A stretch of DNA of 54,170 nucleotides from Gammaproteobacteria bacterium (lineage in GTDB: Bacteria > Pseudomonadota > Gammaproteobacteria > SZUA-152), in contig JAKIUN010000020.1 in NCBI GenBank assembly GCA_021647505.1, positions 1 to 54,170 of the forward strand, read 5' to 3'. Positions 20,216 through 30,300 of the stretch are shown one piece after another. The position numbers and the translations under genes are program-made. The notes beneath the pieces were generated by a model that was not told the origin of the DNA, ran no database searches, and worked only from the letters and a program-made list of their open reading frames with translations. Each line of letters starts with the position of its first letter. Position 1 is the first letter of the stretch.

Positions 20216-20704
20216 TCAACGAACTTGGTATGCGCGCCGCAGCTGGCGCAGGGTGAGATACACCAGTGGCCAGGCCAGCAGGCTGCTTGGGGCCGACAGC
20301 CAGTAGGCCCAGGTCTCTATAGACTGGCCAAGGATGCCCTTGATCCATAGCACCAGCATCAGGTGCAGGGTGACCAGCAGCATCACACTGACCGACTGCT
20401 GCCAGAGGGGAAACACGCGGATGCGTTGGTGCAGGCGCAGGGCGAGATAGGCGACAATGGCCAGGATCAGAGCGTTCTGGCCCAGCAGTGCACCACTGGC
20501 TACGTCTAGCAGCAGGCCGGCCAGCCAGCCGGTGACCACGCCGACGCGCTCGGGGATGGCGATGCACCAGTATACCAGCACCAGCACCAGCCAGTCCGGA
20601 CGCAGGGGCTCGGCCCAGTCCGGCAGGGGCAGCATGTGCAGGGCCAGGGCAATGATGAAGCTGAGGACGATAACGCTGCCACCCTGATGCTGGCCGATAC
20701 TCAT
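20216..20704 (-). CDS. mreD: Rod shape-determining protein MreD
   Basis: A 162-residue inner-membrane protein with five to six hydrophobic segments and the typical start (a short cytoplasmic piece, then VIVLSFIIALALHMLPLP). MreD helps assemble the elongation complex with MreC, RodA and PBP2. The start overlaps the mreC stop by 4 bp, so translation is coupled. Sequence conservation in the family is low, but context and topology make the call firm. Downstream the transcript runs into the nested palindrome. Confidence 0.92.
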   Translation of the reverse strand: MSIGQHQGGSVIVLSFIIALALHMLPLPDWAEPLRPDWLVLVLVYWCIAIPERVGVVTGWLAGLLLDVASGALLGQNALILAIVAYLALRLHQRIRVFPLWQQSVSVMLLVTLHLMLVLWIKGILGQSIETWAYWLSAPSSLLAWPLVYLTLRQLRRAYQVR

Positions 20705-21585
20705 GGCGCCGTGGTGTCCTGTACCGGTGCTGGAGTTTTATCGGCCTCATCGTCTTGCCGCAGGCGTCCCGTGGGCCATACCAGTAATACCTCGCGTGAG
20801 CGTTCCAGCTTGGCGGTGGGCACGACGTGGATTATCGCATAGGGCTGGGTCGGGTTCTTTTCGACCTTGCTGACCACCGCCACCGGGTAGTCCGGCGGGA
20901 AGCGTCCGCCGAGGCCGGAGCTGACCAGCAGGTCACCCTCAACGATATCGGCGCTGATCGGCAGGTAGGGGATAGTGAGCCGGTCTGGCGCGCCAGTGCC
21001 CACGGCGATGGCGCGCAGGCCGTTGCGATTGACCTGCACCGGGGTGGCGTGGTTGGCATCGGTGATCAGCATGGCGGTAGATGATAGCGGGCCGAGATGT
21101 ACGATCTGCCCCATCACGCCGTCGGCCCCGATCAGCGGCTGGCCTAGATAGACGCCATCGCGGCTGCCTTTGTTGATTACGATCTGGCGTGTGAAAGGCT
21201 CCAGATCCACCGCCAGCAATTCACCGATGAGCACCTGTTCGCCGACTTTCTTTGAGGATTGCAGCAATTCGCGCAGACGCAGGTTCTCGGCCTTGATGGC
21301 GTTGAGTTTTAGTAGCTTGGCCCTGAAAAGGGTGTGCTGCATCTTCAGGCGGCTGTTCTCCTCCAGCAGGGTTTCGCGTGAGGACAGGTTCTCACCGATC
21401 CAGCTGGAGGCCGACACCGGCAGGTTGACCAGGTACTGTAGGGGATAGACCAATACGGAGAGACCGCCGCGCACGCCTTCGAGATAGTTTTGCCGGTGAT
21501 CTATCGCCATCAGCGCCGTGGAGATGAACACCAGTATCACCAGCCGGGCGGTGATGGAGGGGCCCTGGATAAATAGCGGTTTTAT
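20701..21585 (-). CDS. mreC: Rod shape-determining protein MreC, apparent AUA start
   Basis: Bitopic inner-membrane protein that activates PBP2/RodA. The body shows one membrane helix (VILVFISTALMAID), a coiled coil (about 60-100, ENLRLRELLQSS) and the beta domains with IGADGVMGQIVHLG and VSSGLGGRFP. The first usual start codon in frame is a GTG at 21540, with no ribosome site. Upstream in frame the sequence reads IKPLFIQGPSITARL, aligning with the MKPxFxxGPS start of MreC proteins. The codon at the methionine position is ATA (21583-21585), nine bases after GGGAG. I therefore place the start there, giving 294 residues. If AUA does not work, the 279-residue form applies. Confidence 0.85.
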   Translation of the reverse strand: MKPLFIQGPSITARLVILVFISTALMAIDHRQNYLEGVRGGLSVLVYPLQYLVNLPVSASSWIGENLSSRETLLEENSRLKMQHTLFRAKLLKLNAIKAENLRLRELLQSSKKVGEQVLIGELLAVDLEPFTRQIVINKGSRDGVYLGQPLIGADGVMGQIVHLGPLSSTAMLITDANHATPVQVNRNGLRAIAVGTGAPDRLTIPYLPISADIVEGDLLVSSGLGGRFPPDYPVAVVSKVEKNPTQPYAIIHVVPTAKLERSREVLLVWPTGRLRQDDEADKTPAPVQDTTAP

Positions 21586-21599
21586 GTTACTGCTCTCCC
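21583..21599 (-). promoter_or_regulatory. mreC ribosome site and ATA initiation codon
   Basis: GGGAG (21595-21599, minus strand) is followed after nine bases by ATA (21583-21585) in frame with mreC. No ATG, GTG or TTG lies between the upstream in-frame stop and this site. The frame downstream encodes the conserved MreC N-terminus. Confidence 0.65.
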
Positions 21600-21622
21600 G
21601 GCTCGGGACACGGCCTTATCCC

Positions 21623-22864
<1,242 letters not shown>

Positions 22865-22866
22865 TT

Positions 22867-23154
22867 ATGTCGCTGCAAAAGGAAGATGTTGTAAAGATTG
22901 CCCACCTGGCTCGCCTGGCCATCGATGAGGCGGACATCCCGGGTTATGCGCGCAATCTATCCTCCATTCTCAGGCTGATCGAAGAAATGGATGTTGTCGA
23001 TACCGAGGCGGTGACGCCCATGGCCCACCCGCTGGATATGGTACAGCGTCTGCGCGATGATGTGGTCAGCGAGGAGAACCGGCGCGAGTGTTTCCAGAAG
23101 ATCGCGCCGCAGGTGGAAAACGGTCTGTATCTGGTGCCCCAGGTTATTGAGTAA
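22867..23154 (+). CDS. gatC: Asp/Glu-tRNA(Asn/Gln) amidotransferase subunit C
   Basis: A 95-residue stabilising subunit of the GatCAB transamidation complex, which converts Glu-tRNA(Gln) and/or Asp-tRNA(Asn) to the amide forms. It starts MSLQKEDVVKIAHLARLAID and has the conserved VTPMAHPLDMVQRLRDDVV block and the terminal FQKIAPQVENGLYLVPQVIE (in part). An in-frame extension upstream lacks family similarity. gatA follows after 123 bp and gatB after that. The presence of GatCAB together with tRNA-Gln in this window fits indirect aminoacylation. Confidence 0.94.
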   Translation: MSLQKEDVVKIAHLARLAIDEADIPGYARNLSSILRLIEEMDVVDTEAVTPMAHPLDMVQRLRDDVVSEENRRECFQKIAPQVENGLYLVPQVIE

Positions 23155-23277
23155 TACCTTGATTTTGTTAGGCAAAATTTTATTGAATCACATTTTGTTG
23201 AGTCACACCGATCAGTAACGCCCGTGCAGCCGGCAGCGTTCATTTTTTGAACTGTCCCCATCAACACCCATTCGATA

Positions 23278-24747
23278 ATGTCACCGCCCATGTATCATCA
23301 TAAAACGATTGCCGAACTGTCTCGGGGCCTGGCCGCCGGTGAGTACACCAGCGAACAGCTGACCCGCCATTTTCTTCAGCGCATCGAAGTGCACGGTACT
23401 GCGCTGAACTGTTTTATCACCGTCACCGCCGACGAGGCCTTGACGCAAGCGCGAGAGGCCGACCAGCGCCGTGCGCGCGGCGAGGCTGGCCCGCTCACTG
23501 GCATCCCCATGGTGCACAAGGATATCTTTTGTACCGATGGGGTGAAGACGTCTTGCGGCTCGAAGATGCTGGACAATTTTATTGCGCCCTATGATGCCAC
23601 CGTGGTGCGCAAGCTGAAGGAAGCCGGCATGCCCCTGCTGGGCAAGGCCAACATGGACGAGTTCGCCATGGGATCAAGCAACGAAACCTCTTTCTATGGG
23701 CCGGTGAAGAACCCGTGGAACACAGGTACCGTGCCCGGCGGCTCCTCCGGCGGTTCTGCGGCGATAGTGGCCGCACGTCTGGCGCCCCTCGCTACCGGTA
23801 CCGACACGGGTGGCTCGATTCGCCAGCCAGCAGCGCTATGTGGCGTCACCGGCCTTAAACCCACCTACGGCCGGGTATCGCGTTACGGCATGATCGCCTT
23901 TGCTTCCAGTCTTGACCAGGGCGGCCCCATGACGGGCAATGCCGAAGACGCCGCGTGGGTACTGAATGTTATGGCCGGTTTCGATGTGCGTGATTCCACC
24001 AGCGTGGAACGTGAGGTGCCGGATTACCGCAGCGGTCTTGAACGGCCGTTGGACGGCTTGCGCATCGGCCTGCCCCAGGAGTATTTTGGCGAGGGCCTGA
24101 ATATTGAGGTGGCGAAGGTCATTGAGGTTGCTATTGAGCAATATAAGCAGCTAGGCGCCGAAGTGATCGAGATCAGCCTGCCTAACTCAAAACGGTCGGT
24201 TCCCACCTATTATGTTGTCGCGCCGGCGGAGTGTTCTTCCAATCTGTCGCGCTTTGATGGTGTGCGTTTCGGCTACCGCTGCGAAGAGCCGAAAGACCTC
24301 GAAGACCTGTACAAGCGCTCGCGCGGTGAGGGTTTTGGTTCTGAGGTCAAGCGCCGCATCATGATTGGTACCTACGCCCTGTCCGCTGGTTATTACGACG
24401 CCTATTATCTGAAGGCACAGAAGATGCGTCATCTCATCAGTGACGATTTCAAACAAGCCTTCGAAAGCGTGGACGTGATCATGGGCCCCACCGCCCCCGA
24501 CGTGGCCTTCGAGTTGGGTGCCAAGAGCGATGATCCGGTGAGCATGTACCTGTCGGACATCTATACTATCGCCGCCAATCTTGCCGGTTTGCCGGGTATG
24601 TCCATCCCCGCTGGTTTCGTCAACGATCTGCCGGTGGGCTTGCAGATCATCGGCAACTATTTCGATGAGGCGCGCCTGCTCAACGTGGCGCATCAGTACC
24701 AACAGACAACCGACTGGCATACACGAACGCCTGACGCGTTTATGTAG
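23278..24747 (+). CDS. gatA: Asp/Glu-tRNA(Asn/Gln) amidotransferase subunit A
   Basis: Amidase subunit that releases ammonia from glutamine for the transamidation. The 489-residue protein has the amidase signature with its Ser-cisSer-Lys triad: the lysine in MVHKDIF near residue 80, and serines in [10 protein letters not shown] and [11 protein letters not shown]. The C-terminus ends with a [15 protein letters not shown]-like segment (seen here as [18 protein letters not shown]). A second ATG four codons on (23290, [10 protein letters not shown]) matches family starts equally well; neither has a clear ribosome site. It lies in gatC-gatA-gatB order. Confidence 0.95.
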   Translation: MSPPMYHHKTIAELSRGLAAGEYTSEQLTRHFLQRIEVHGTALNCFITVTADEALTQAREADQRRARGEAGPLTGIPMVHKDIFCTDGVKTSCGSKMLDNFIAPYDATVVRKLKEAGMPLLGKANMDEFAMGSSNETSFYGPVKNPWNTGTVPGGSSGGSAAIVAARLAPLATGTDTGGSIRQPAALCGVTGLKPTYGRVSRYGMIAFASSLDQGGPMTGNAEDAAWVLNVMAGFDVRDSTSVEREVPDYRSGLERPLDGLRIGLPQEYFGEGLNIEVAKVIEVAIEQYKQLGAEVIEISLPNSKRSVPTYYVVAPAECSSNLSRFDGVRFGYRCEEPKDLEDLYKRSRGEGFGSEVKRRIMIGTYALSAGYYDAYYLKAQKMRHLISDDFKQAFESVDVIMGPTAPDVAFELGAKSDDPVSMYLSDIYTIAANLAGLPGMSIPAGFVNDLPVGLQIIGNYFDEARLLNVAHQYQQTTDWHTRTPDAFM

Positions 24748-24766
24748 TGCCTTGACGCTTACGCGT

Positions 24767-24851
24767 AGTGTTGAGTGTTGGGTGAAAAGCACTAAACACT
24801 AAACACTAAACACTAAACACTAAACACTAAACACTAAACACTAAACACTAA
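24767..24851 (+). repeat. ACTAAAC heptamer tandem array before gatB
   Basis: Eight perfect tandem copies of ACTAAAC (24791-24846) plus a partial ninth (24847-24851) occupy the gatA-gatB gap. The array is preceded by AGTGTTGAGTGTTGGGTG (24767-24784), which is nearly complementary to the repeats and could fold back on them. A related hairpin with the same AGTGTTTAG/CTAAACACT words lies upstream of prs (39160-39235). Copy number is likely to vary between strains by slippage. Confidence 0.9.
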
Positions 24852-24865
24852 TATCCGAAGGATAT
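24851..24865 (+). promoter_or_regulatory. Hairpin enclosing the gatB ribosome site
   Basis: ATATCC and GGATAT form a perfect 6-bp stem around GAA, immediately after the heptamer array. The AAGGA Shine-Dalgarno of gatB, seven bases before its ATG, is part of this stem and would be partly masked when it folds. Confidence 0.5.
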
Positions 24866-24869
24866 TCAT

Positions 24870-26306
24870 ATGCAATGGGAAGTCGTCATCGGGCTGGAGA
24901 TCCACGCCCAGCTTGCCACCAGAAGCAAGATTTTTTCTGCGGCCGCCACCGCCTACGGCACGGCGCCCAACACCCAGGCCTGCGCTGTGGATCTGGGTTT
25001 GCCGGGTGTGCTGCCGGTGCTAAATAAAGAAGTCGTGCGTATGGCAGCCAAGTTCGGCCTGGCCATCGGCGCGCGGGTGGCGCCACGCTCGGTGTTTGCG
25101 CGCAAGAATTATTTTTATCCTGACCTGCCAAAGGGCTATCAGATCAGTCAATTCGAACTGCCCATCGTCGAAGGTGGCCACATTGATATCGATCTGGAAG
25201 ACGGCGGCAGCAAGCGCATCGATGTGACCCGCGCGCACCTGGAAGAGGACGCCGGAAAATCCCTGCACGAGGACTTCCACGGTATGACCGGCATCGATCT
25301 GAATCGTGCCGGTACACCGTTGCTGGAGATCGTCTCCGAGCCGGACATGCGTTCCGCCAAAGAGGCGGTGGCCTACATGCGCAAGATTCATTCATTGGTA
25401 CGCTATCTGGAAATCTGTGACGGCAACATGCAGGAAGGCAGCTTTCGCTGTGACGCCAATGTCTCTGTGCGCCCCATGGGGCAGGAAGAACTGGGTACCC
25501 GCAGCGAACTGAAAAACATCAATTCCTTCCGTTTTGTCGAAAAGGCCATCAACTTCGAGATAGAGCGGCAGATCGACGTGCTTGAGGCCGGTGGGAAAAT
25601 CATTCAGGAAACACGCCTGTATGACGCCGATAAGGACATCACCCGCGCCATGCGCAGCAAGGAAGAGGCCAACGATTATCGCTATTTCCCTGATCCAGAT
25701 CTGTTGCCGGTGGTGATTGAGCCTGCCTTTCTTGACATGGTCAAGGCGACTCTGCCGGAGTTGCCGGATGAAAAGCGACAACGCTTTGTCGATGAATTCG
25801 GGCTCGGTGCTTACGATGCCGGCGTCCTTACCGCTTCCCGCGAGATCGCTGAATACTTCGAGGCCGTGGTGGTAACCGTCGATGGCGCCGCCAAGTTGTC
25901 CGCCAACTGGGTGATGGGCGAGCTGACGGCTGCGCTGAACAAAGGTGGCCAGGATATTGCTGATAGTCCCGTCAGTGCACAAATGCTCGGTGGCATGATC
26001 CTGCGCATCAGCGACAACACCATTTCCGGCAAGATCGCCAAGGAAGTGTTCGAGGCCATGTGGGCCGGCGAGGGCGATGCCGATACGGTGATCGAGGCCA
26101 AAGGCCTGAAACAGATCACCGATGCTGGCGCCATCGAGCCTGTTATTGACGAAATCATTGCCGCAAATCCCGGCCAGGTGGAACAGTACCGCAGCGGTAA
26201 GGACAAGCTGTTTGGTTTTTTCGTCGGCCAGGTAATGAAGGCCACCCAGGGCAAGGCTAATCCCCAACAGGTTAACGAACTGCTCAAAACCAAGCTCAAC
26301 GGTTAA
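24870..26306 (+). CDS. gatB: Asp/Glu-tRNA(Asn/Gln) amidotransferase subunit B
   Basis: Kinase/transamidase subunit that phosphorylates the tRNA-bound glutamate or aspartate and accepts ammonia from GatA. The 478-residue protein shows the GatB signature [39 protein letters not shown] and the [13 protein letters not shown] (in part) blocks, plus a C-terminal YqeY-like tail domain that binds the tRNA. The ATG has an AAGGA ribosome site that lies inside a small hairpin. The transcript ends near a REP-like palindrome at 26317. The identification is secure. Confidence 0.96.
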   Translation: MQWEVVIGLEIHAQLATRSKIFSAAATAYGTAPNTQACAVDLGLPGVLPVLNKEVVRMAAKFGLAIGARVAPRSVFARKNYFYPDLPKGYQISQFELPIVEGGHIDIDLEDGGSKRIDVTRAHLEEDAGKSLHEDFHGMTGIDLNRAGTPLLEIVSEPDMRSAKEAVAYMRKIHSLVRYLEICDGNMQEGSFRCDANVSVRPMGQEELGTRSELKNINSFRFVEKAINFEIERQIDVLEAGGKIIQETRLYDADKDITRAMRSKEEANDYRYFPDPDLLPVVIEPAFLDMVKATLPELPDEKRQRFVDEFGLGAYDAGVLTASREIAEYFEAVVVTVDGAAKLSANWVMGELTAALNKGGQDIADSPVSAQMLGGMILRISDNTISGKIAKEVFEAMWAGEGDADTVIEAKGLKQITDAGAIEPVIDEIIAANPGQVEQYRSGKDKLFGFFVGQVMKATQGKANPQQVNELLKTKLNG

Positions 26307-26316
26307 CCTCTGTGCG

Positions 26317-26489
26317 GTAGGAGCGGGCCATGCCCGCGATGGATTTTTTCTGGATACGGAAATGAAACGCAGAGACCGTAGAGGACGCAAAGAAAATCTA
26401 TTCAATAATCTTCTCCGCGCCTCTGTGACCTCCGCGTCAATTGTTGCTGTGGAGAAAAGTATCTCGCCGGCATGGCCCGCCCCTACTAC
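26317..26489. repeat. REP-like inverted pair with inner palindrome between gatB and the cyclase gene
   Basis: GGAGCGGGCCATGCCCGCGA (within 26317-26342) holds a perfect GCGGGC/GCCCGC stem. A copy in the opposite orientation, CTCGCCGGCATGGCCCGCCC, lies at 26463-26489 and overlaps the end of the cyclase gene by a few bases. Between them, arms at 26367-26394 and 26411-26437 form a degenerate CCGCAGAGG-type palindrome. The layout recalls BIME/REPIN pairs. It may serve as the bidirectional end of the two convergent transcripts. Confidence 0.65.
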
Positions 26490-28042
26490 AGTGTCGTTTC
26501 TTCTATCTCGCTGAAGGCGACAACCCGGTTACGGCCCAGTGCTTTTGCCCGGTAAAGCGCTTTATCTGTTTGTGACAGCAGGCTTGACAGCGCCTGTTTG
26601 GCCGGGTGGTCAGGATCGGCGCAGCTGACACCGATGCTGGTGGTCATGGGTATGGCAGCCCCCCCTGTTTTGCACTCTTTGATCTCAAATGAGCGGCGTA
26701 TCTTTTCTGCCAGTACCAAGGCGCCTTCGGCGGAGTCGTTAATGCTGAGCATCAGGAATTCCTCGCCGCCAATGCGAAAGATGTAATCACTGGCACGCGA
26801 GAGTTCTCGTAGTAGTTCACCGGCGTGAGCCAGACAACGGTCACCGGCCGGATGTCCGTGCTCATCGTTGATACGTTTGAAATAGTCCAGATCCAGCAGT
26901 AACCCGCACAGCCACTTTTCCTCTCGCTGGGCCTGGGCCAGAAGCTTTGGAAACAGGTCGGTCAGATGACGTCGATTGTAGAGTCCGGTGAGTGCATCGG
27001 TAATAGCGTTCTCTTCCAGTTCTCGGTGCACACGTTCGACTTCCGCCTGCTTGCTGCGCAGCGCCGTGAGCATTTCGGCGAAGCGATTGACCAGGGTGTT
27101 GATTTCGTCAGTCGCGGATGATTTTTGTAGTTTGGGTAGCTCGCCTTCTGTGACAGCCTGGGTGATTTGCATCAGTTGTTGCAGGGGACGATTGAAGTTG
27201 CGAATGATCAGCAGGCCGGTGATCAGTATTGCTGTGCCGCCCACCAGCGCCAGCAACAGAATCAGGCTGCTGTGGCGCGCTAGCTTGTCGAGCAGTTCCT
27301 GTTCGGAAATGGCCAGCCACAGCCGCTCGTTCTCTTCGTCTTTATTGCTGAGGGGGATGGCGCGCACATGGTAGGCTCGCTCGTTGATGGTGATGAGACC
27401 ATTGTCCGGCTGGAACCGCTGGCCTTCTGCGTCGGGCAGGTTACTGAGTGAGATGCGACCGTTATCGTCGACCAGTAGATAGTAGCCGCCAAAGAAGTGA
27501 TGACGTTCCAGCCAGGTTCGGTCGAGCGGGTGGGTAAGGGCGACGATACCTCGTGGGGCGTCCTGGAAATAAATGCGCGCCCAGGTCACCCGTTCAAAAT
27601 CCTCTTTACCCTGAAAATAGAAGGCGCCCTCCCTAGCCATACCTGTTCGGTTGTTGACGGCCTGTATCAGGTCACGGTGTTCTTCGCCGACAATGGCCTT
27701 ACCGTCGTTGGCGATGAATGCGGTGCGCTGGATCGGCAGCCAGCCGAAGTTACGCCGATACAGGCTCCACAGCGCCTCTTTCTCGCCACTGATTTCGGTG
27801 GTGATAAACATGTATTCCTGAATAATGAGATCATCGCGCACCACTTCGGTGTAGTGCTGCAGTTTCTCCTCCTCCATTTCGATATTGCTGCGCAGTAGAT
27901 TGGAGAGATTGAGGCTATAGATTTCCGCTTCTTCGATGATCACGTTGTGTGAATAGATGTAGGTGTAGCCGAGGATGCTGACGAGAAATATCATCAGTAG
28001 GGCATTGTAGAAGATAAGGCGGGCGCGATAGGTGTGGATCAT
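26486..28042 (-). CDS. Membrane diguanylate cyclase with HAMP and GGDEF domains
   Basis: 518 residues. A membrane helix at about 9-30, a large periplasmic sensor region (31-258, probably a Cache-like fold), a second helix (259-280), a HAMP linker (281-333) and a GGDEF domain (345-515) can be seen. The active site is GGEEF at 425-429, which is catalytically competent. An RxxD inhibitory site (RASD, 416-419) lies five residues upstream, so c-di-GMP feedback is expected. It shares one base (TAATG) with the upstream periplasmic binding protein gene, pointing to a ligand-binding partner and coupled synthesis. Confidence 0.93.
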   Translation of the reverse strand: MIHTYRARLIFYNALLMIFLVSILGYTYIYSHNVIIEEAEIYSLNLSNLLRSNIEMEEEKLQHYTEVVRDDLIIQEYMFITTEISGEKEALWSLYRRNFGWLPIQRTAFIANDGKAIVGEEHRDLIQAVNNRTGMAREGAFYFQGKEDFERVTWARIYFQDAPRGIVALTHPLDRTWLERHHFFGGYYLLVDDNGRISLSNLPDAEGQRFQPDNGLITINERAYHVRAIPLSNKDEENERLWLAISEQELLDKLARHSSLILLLALVGGTAILITGLLIIRNFNRPLQQLMQITQAVTEGELPKLQKSSATDEINTLVNRFAEMLTALRSKQAEVERVHRELEENAITDALTGLYNRRHLTDLFPKLLAQAQREEKWLCGLLLDLDYFKRINDEHGHPAGDRCLAHAGELLRELSRASDYIFRIGGEEFLMLSINDSAEGALVLAEKIRRSFEIKECKTGGAAIPMTTSIGVSCADPDHPAKQALSSLLSQTDKALYRAKALGRNRVVAFSEIEETTL

Positions 28043-28914
28043 TACTGCACCTGTGGCCCCAGTGGCAGCAGTTCATATTTTTGGGCGACACGCCGGAAGG
28101 CCGGGCCGTGCTGAGCCTCGCGAATCAGTTTGAGTATGTCCGCTGACGGTGTGCGATTGGTGATTGCCGACAACTGGCGGAAAAAGGGGTAGGTGGCGTT
28201 GGCAAGATTGGCCGCAGTGGGTTTGAGGCCGTTGATGCTGAGCGCCTTGACGCGGTCACCCGGCGCAAAGACCCAGGTGGAGCCGGTGTGCCCAATGGCG
28301 CCGCTGAAGTCGTTGATACGTTGGATCATGGTGGCGGCGCTGTTGACGTTGAGGCGTGTTTTGCGGAAGTCCTTGGGTGAGGGGAGGATCGTCTTCCAAT
28401 GACCGGGGCGGTTTTCGCAGTGCAGGCGTGTGACCAGTACGATGGGTTTGTCGGCGCCCCCCACTTCCTGCCAGTTGTTGATTTCACCGCGGAAGATGGC
28501 GCGCACTTGTGCGTTGCTGAGGTTGTCGACGGGATTGTCCTCACGTACCAGAATCAGGATCGGCTCCAAAGCCAGAGGGTGGACGATCAGTCCCTCGCGC
28601 TCCACTTCCTCCGCGCTCAGCGGACAGCAGACGAAGCCGAAGGTCTCACGGTTTTCAGTCGCCTGTCTGGCCAGTTTGATGGCCGCGTTGCAGCCTGCGC
28701 CGAGCATGGAGTTTTTGCCGTAAAGGCTGATCTTGCGGCCGGTCTTCGCCTCAAGGTCGGCCTCGATGGCATCGAAGACGATCCACGCAAAGTGTGCGCC
28801 GACCCCGAGCAGCACGTTATCGGCGCCACCTTCATCGGCGCCGGCTGGCGCGCACGCCAGGCACAATATGAGCAGGGCGGCGGCGAGTAGTCTAGTCGAC
28901 AACAAGATCCACAT
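28042..28914 (-). CDS. PstS/PBP-like periplasmic substrate-binding protein
   Basis: 290 residues with an N-terminal signal (LLAAALLILCLACAPAGADE); the LACA stretch may be a lipobox. The mature part has the type-2 periplasmic-binding fold of phosphate-binding-like proteins: VREDNPVDNLSNAQVRAIF and GEINNWQEVGGADKPIVLV correspond to the PstS-type hinge and sulfate/phosphate-binding blocks. No transporter permease or ATPase genes are adjacent. Instead the gene overlaps a diguanylate cyclase by one base, so it is more likely the input of a signalling pair than a transporter part. Its start overlaps the JAMM gene by 23 bp. Ligand unknown. Confidence 0.8.
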   Translation of the reverse strand: MWILLSTRLLAAALLILCLACAPAGADEGGADNVLLGVGAHFAWIVFDAIEADLEAKTGRKISLYGKNSMLGAGCNAAIKLARQATENRETFGFVCCPLSAEEVEREGLIVHPLALEPILILVREDNPVDNLSNAQVRAIFRGEINNWQEVGGADKPIVLVTRLHCENRPGHWKTILPSPKDFRKTRLNVNSAATMIQRINDFSGAIGHTGSTWVFAPGDRVKALSINGLKPTAANLANATYPFFRQLSAITNRTPSADILKLIREAQHGPAFRRVAQKYELLPLGPQVQ

Positions 28915-29299
28915 CCTCGATATTGCCGCTTTTTAGACGGAAACCACGCATCTCCAGAGTGCCCTCGGTGGCCAGGGAAATAATGATGTAGAGGGTGTCG
29001 GGATAGGTTGCCTCGCGCAGATCCGTGGCCGAGGGTTGGGCGGGCGTATGCGGGTGGGAATGGTAGATAGCAAAGAGTTCTTCTCCCTGCTCGCGTATCT
29101 GACGCATGGCCTCGATTTGCTGTTGTGGGTGCATGCGGAAACGATGTGCGGGTTTTTCGGCGGCGTTGGCCACCGGGTAGCAGTGCACGGGCTGCCCGCC
29201 TCGGGCGGAAACAAGCCCGCAGACTTCACTGTCTTCGGCCTGCTGCGCCTGCTGCAGGATCTGGTTGATGAGGGGGCGGGGAAAGTGAATATGGCTCAT
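28892..29299 (-). CDS. M67 family (JAMM/MPN+) metallopeptidase
   Basis: A 135-residue JAMM-fold protein. The complete zinc motif is visible: E25 in SEVCGLV, H80 and H82 in IYHSHPHTPAQPS, and S90/D93 in the HxHx7SxxD pattern. Prokaryotic members such as Mec+ and RadC-like enzymes act on C-terminal bonds of ubiquitin-like sulfur carriers. Here the gene is 26 bp downstream of a MoeB-like E1 gene, the usual partner. No small beta-grasp carrier gene is visible nearby, so the substrate is unclear. The protein should be cytoplasmic and active. Confidence 0.9.
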   Translation of the reverse strand: MSHIHFPRPLINQILQQAQQAEDSEVCGLVSARGGQPVHCYPVANAAEKPAHRFRMHPQQQIEAMRQIREQGEELFAIYHSHPHTPAQPSATDLREATYPDTLYIIISLATEGTLEMRGFRLKSGNIEDVDLVVD

Positions 29300-29325
29300 G
29301 TCATCCTGGACTCAGGCAGTGATGG

Positions 29326-30087
29326 CTACGCGGCTGTGGCGCAAACGGGACAATGGGCATCCCTGTGGTAACGCATCTCCCGCCATTCCAGGTGGGCGGC
29401 ATCAAGGATCAGCAGTCGGCCAGTCAGAGGCTTGCCGATACCGGCCAGTAGCTTGATTGCCTCCAGCGCCTGCATGCTGCCGATCACGCCCACCAGCGGC
29501 GCCAGTACACCGCTGGCGCTGCAATTGGCCCAGCTGCCCTCTGTACCGTTATCGGGCGTATCGTCATAGAGGCAGCGGTAGCAAGGGCTGTCGGCGTCAT
29601 TGCTGAAGACGGTGACCTGTCCATCCAGGCCCACGGCAGCGCCGGATATCAGTGGTGTCTTTTCGGCCACGCAGGCGGCGTTGATGGCGAAGCGGGTGGT
29701 GAAGTTATCGCTGGCGTCGAGCACGATATCGGCGGCGCGTACCGCTTGCTGTAAGACCTCGCCTTCCAGGCGTTGTGGCAGGGTATCGACCTGTGTGTCG
29801 GGATTCAGCGCACGCAGACTATCGGCTGCGGATTCTACCTTGAGGCGGCCGATATCATCGTTCCCGTGGACGATCTGGCGTTGCAGGTTGGATAAATCCA
29901 CCGTATCGAAGTCCGCCAGGGTCAGATGACCCACGCCGGCGGCCGCCAGATACATGGCCACCGGTGAGCCCAGTCCGCCGAGGCCGATGATCAGGGCATG
30001 GCCGTCCAGCAGGCGCTGTTGCCCCTCAAAGTCCATGGAAGGCAGCATGATCTGCCGACTGTAGCGCAGGAGTTGTTCATCGTTCAT
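29326..30087 (-). CDS. moeB: MoeB/ThiF/HesA-family E1-like adenylyltransferase
   Basis: Adenylates the C-terminal glycine of a beta-grasp sulfur carrier (MoaD or ThiS type). With the start at 30087 it has 253 residues beginning MNDEQLLRYSRQIMLP. It shows the nucleotide loop GLGGLGSPVAMYLAAAGVG, DFDTVDLSNLQRQI, two zinc pairs (CYRC and CPVC) and the cysteine-containing NCSASGVLAPLVGVIG. All match MoeB-type proteins; ThiF cannot be excluded. A longer start adds 16 residues. It is followed by the JAMM peptidase and the PBP-cyclase pair on the same strand; the four genes are packed closely enough to be one operon. Confidence 0.9.
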   Translation of the reverse strand: MNDEQLLRYSRQIMLPSMDFEGQQRLLDGHALIIGLGGLGSPVAMYLAAAGVGHLTLADFDTVDLSNLQRQIVHGNDDIGRLKVESAADSLRALNPDTQVDTLPQRLEGEVLQQAVRAADIVLDASDNFTTRFAINAACVAEKTPLISGAAVGLDGQVTVFSNDADSPCYRCLYDDTPDNGTEGSWANCSASGVLAPLVGVIGSMQALEAIKLLAGIGKPLTGRLLILDAAHLEWREMRYHRDAHCPVCATAA

Positions 30088-30300
30088 GGGGGTCATTATA
30101 AGCTGATCATGGTATGCGTGTGTGCGGTTGAGCACGGGAATTTGGGGGGTAAAAGTGTGAAATATTACCGCTTTTTTTCATCGGTCTCCCGGGTTTTGCC
30201 ATGTCATCTATGTGGGTTTATACACAGTAGTGCCGATGTGGGCTCGGGATATCCGGGCATTTAGGGATATTGGCGGCTCCCTGGGAGCGGAAGTTATTTT

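Noticed and set aside
23178-23207. Imperfect tandem 15-mer (TTTTATTGAATCACA / TTTTGTTGAGTCACA) between gatC and gatA
   Set aside because: Two copies with two mismatches in AT-rich sequence are too little to call a feature.
24791-24851. CRISPR-like array
   Set aside because: The copies are 7 nt and directly adjacent with no spacers; it is a simple tandem repeat.
25392-26405. 337-codon frame opposite gatB
   Set aside because: Fully antisense to gatB; amino-acid composition and lack of motifs mark it as a shadow frame.
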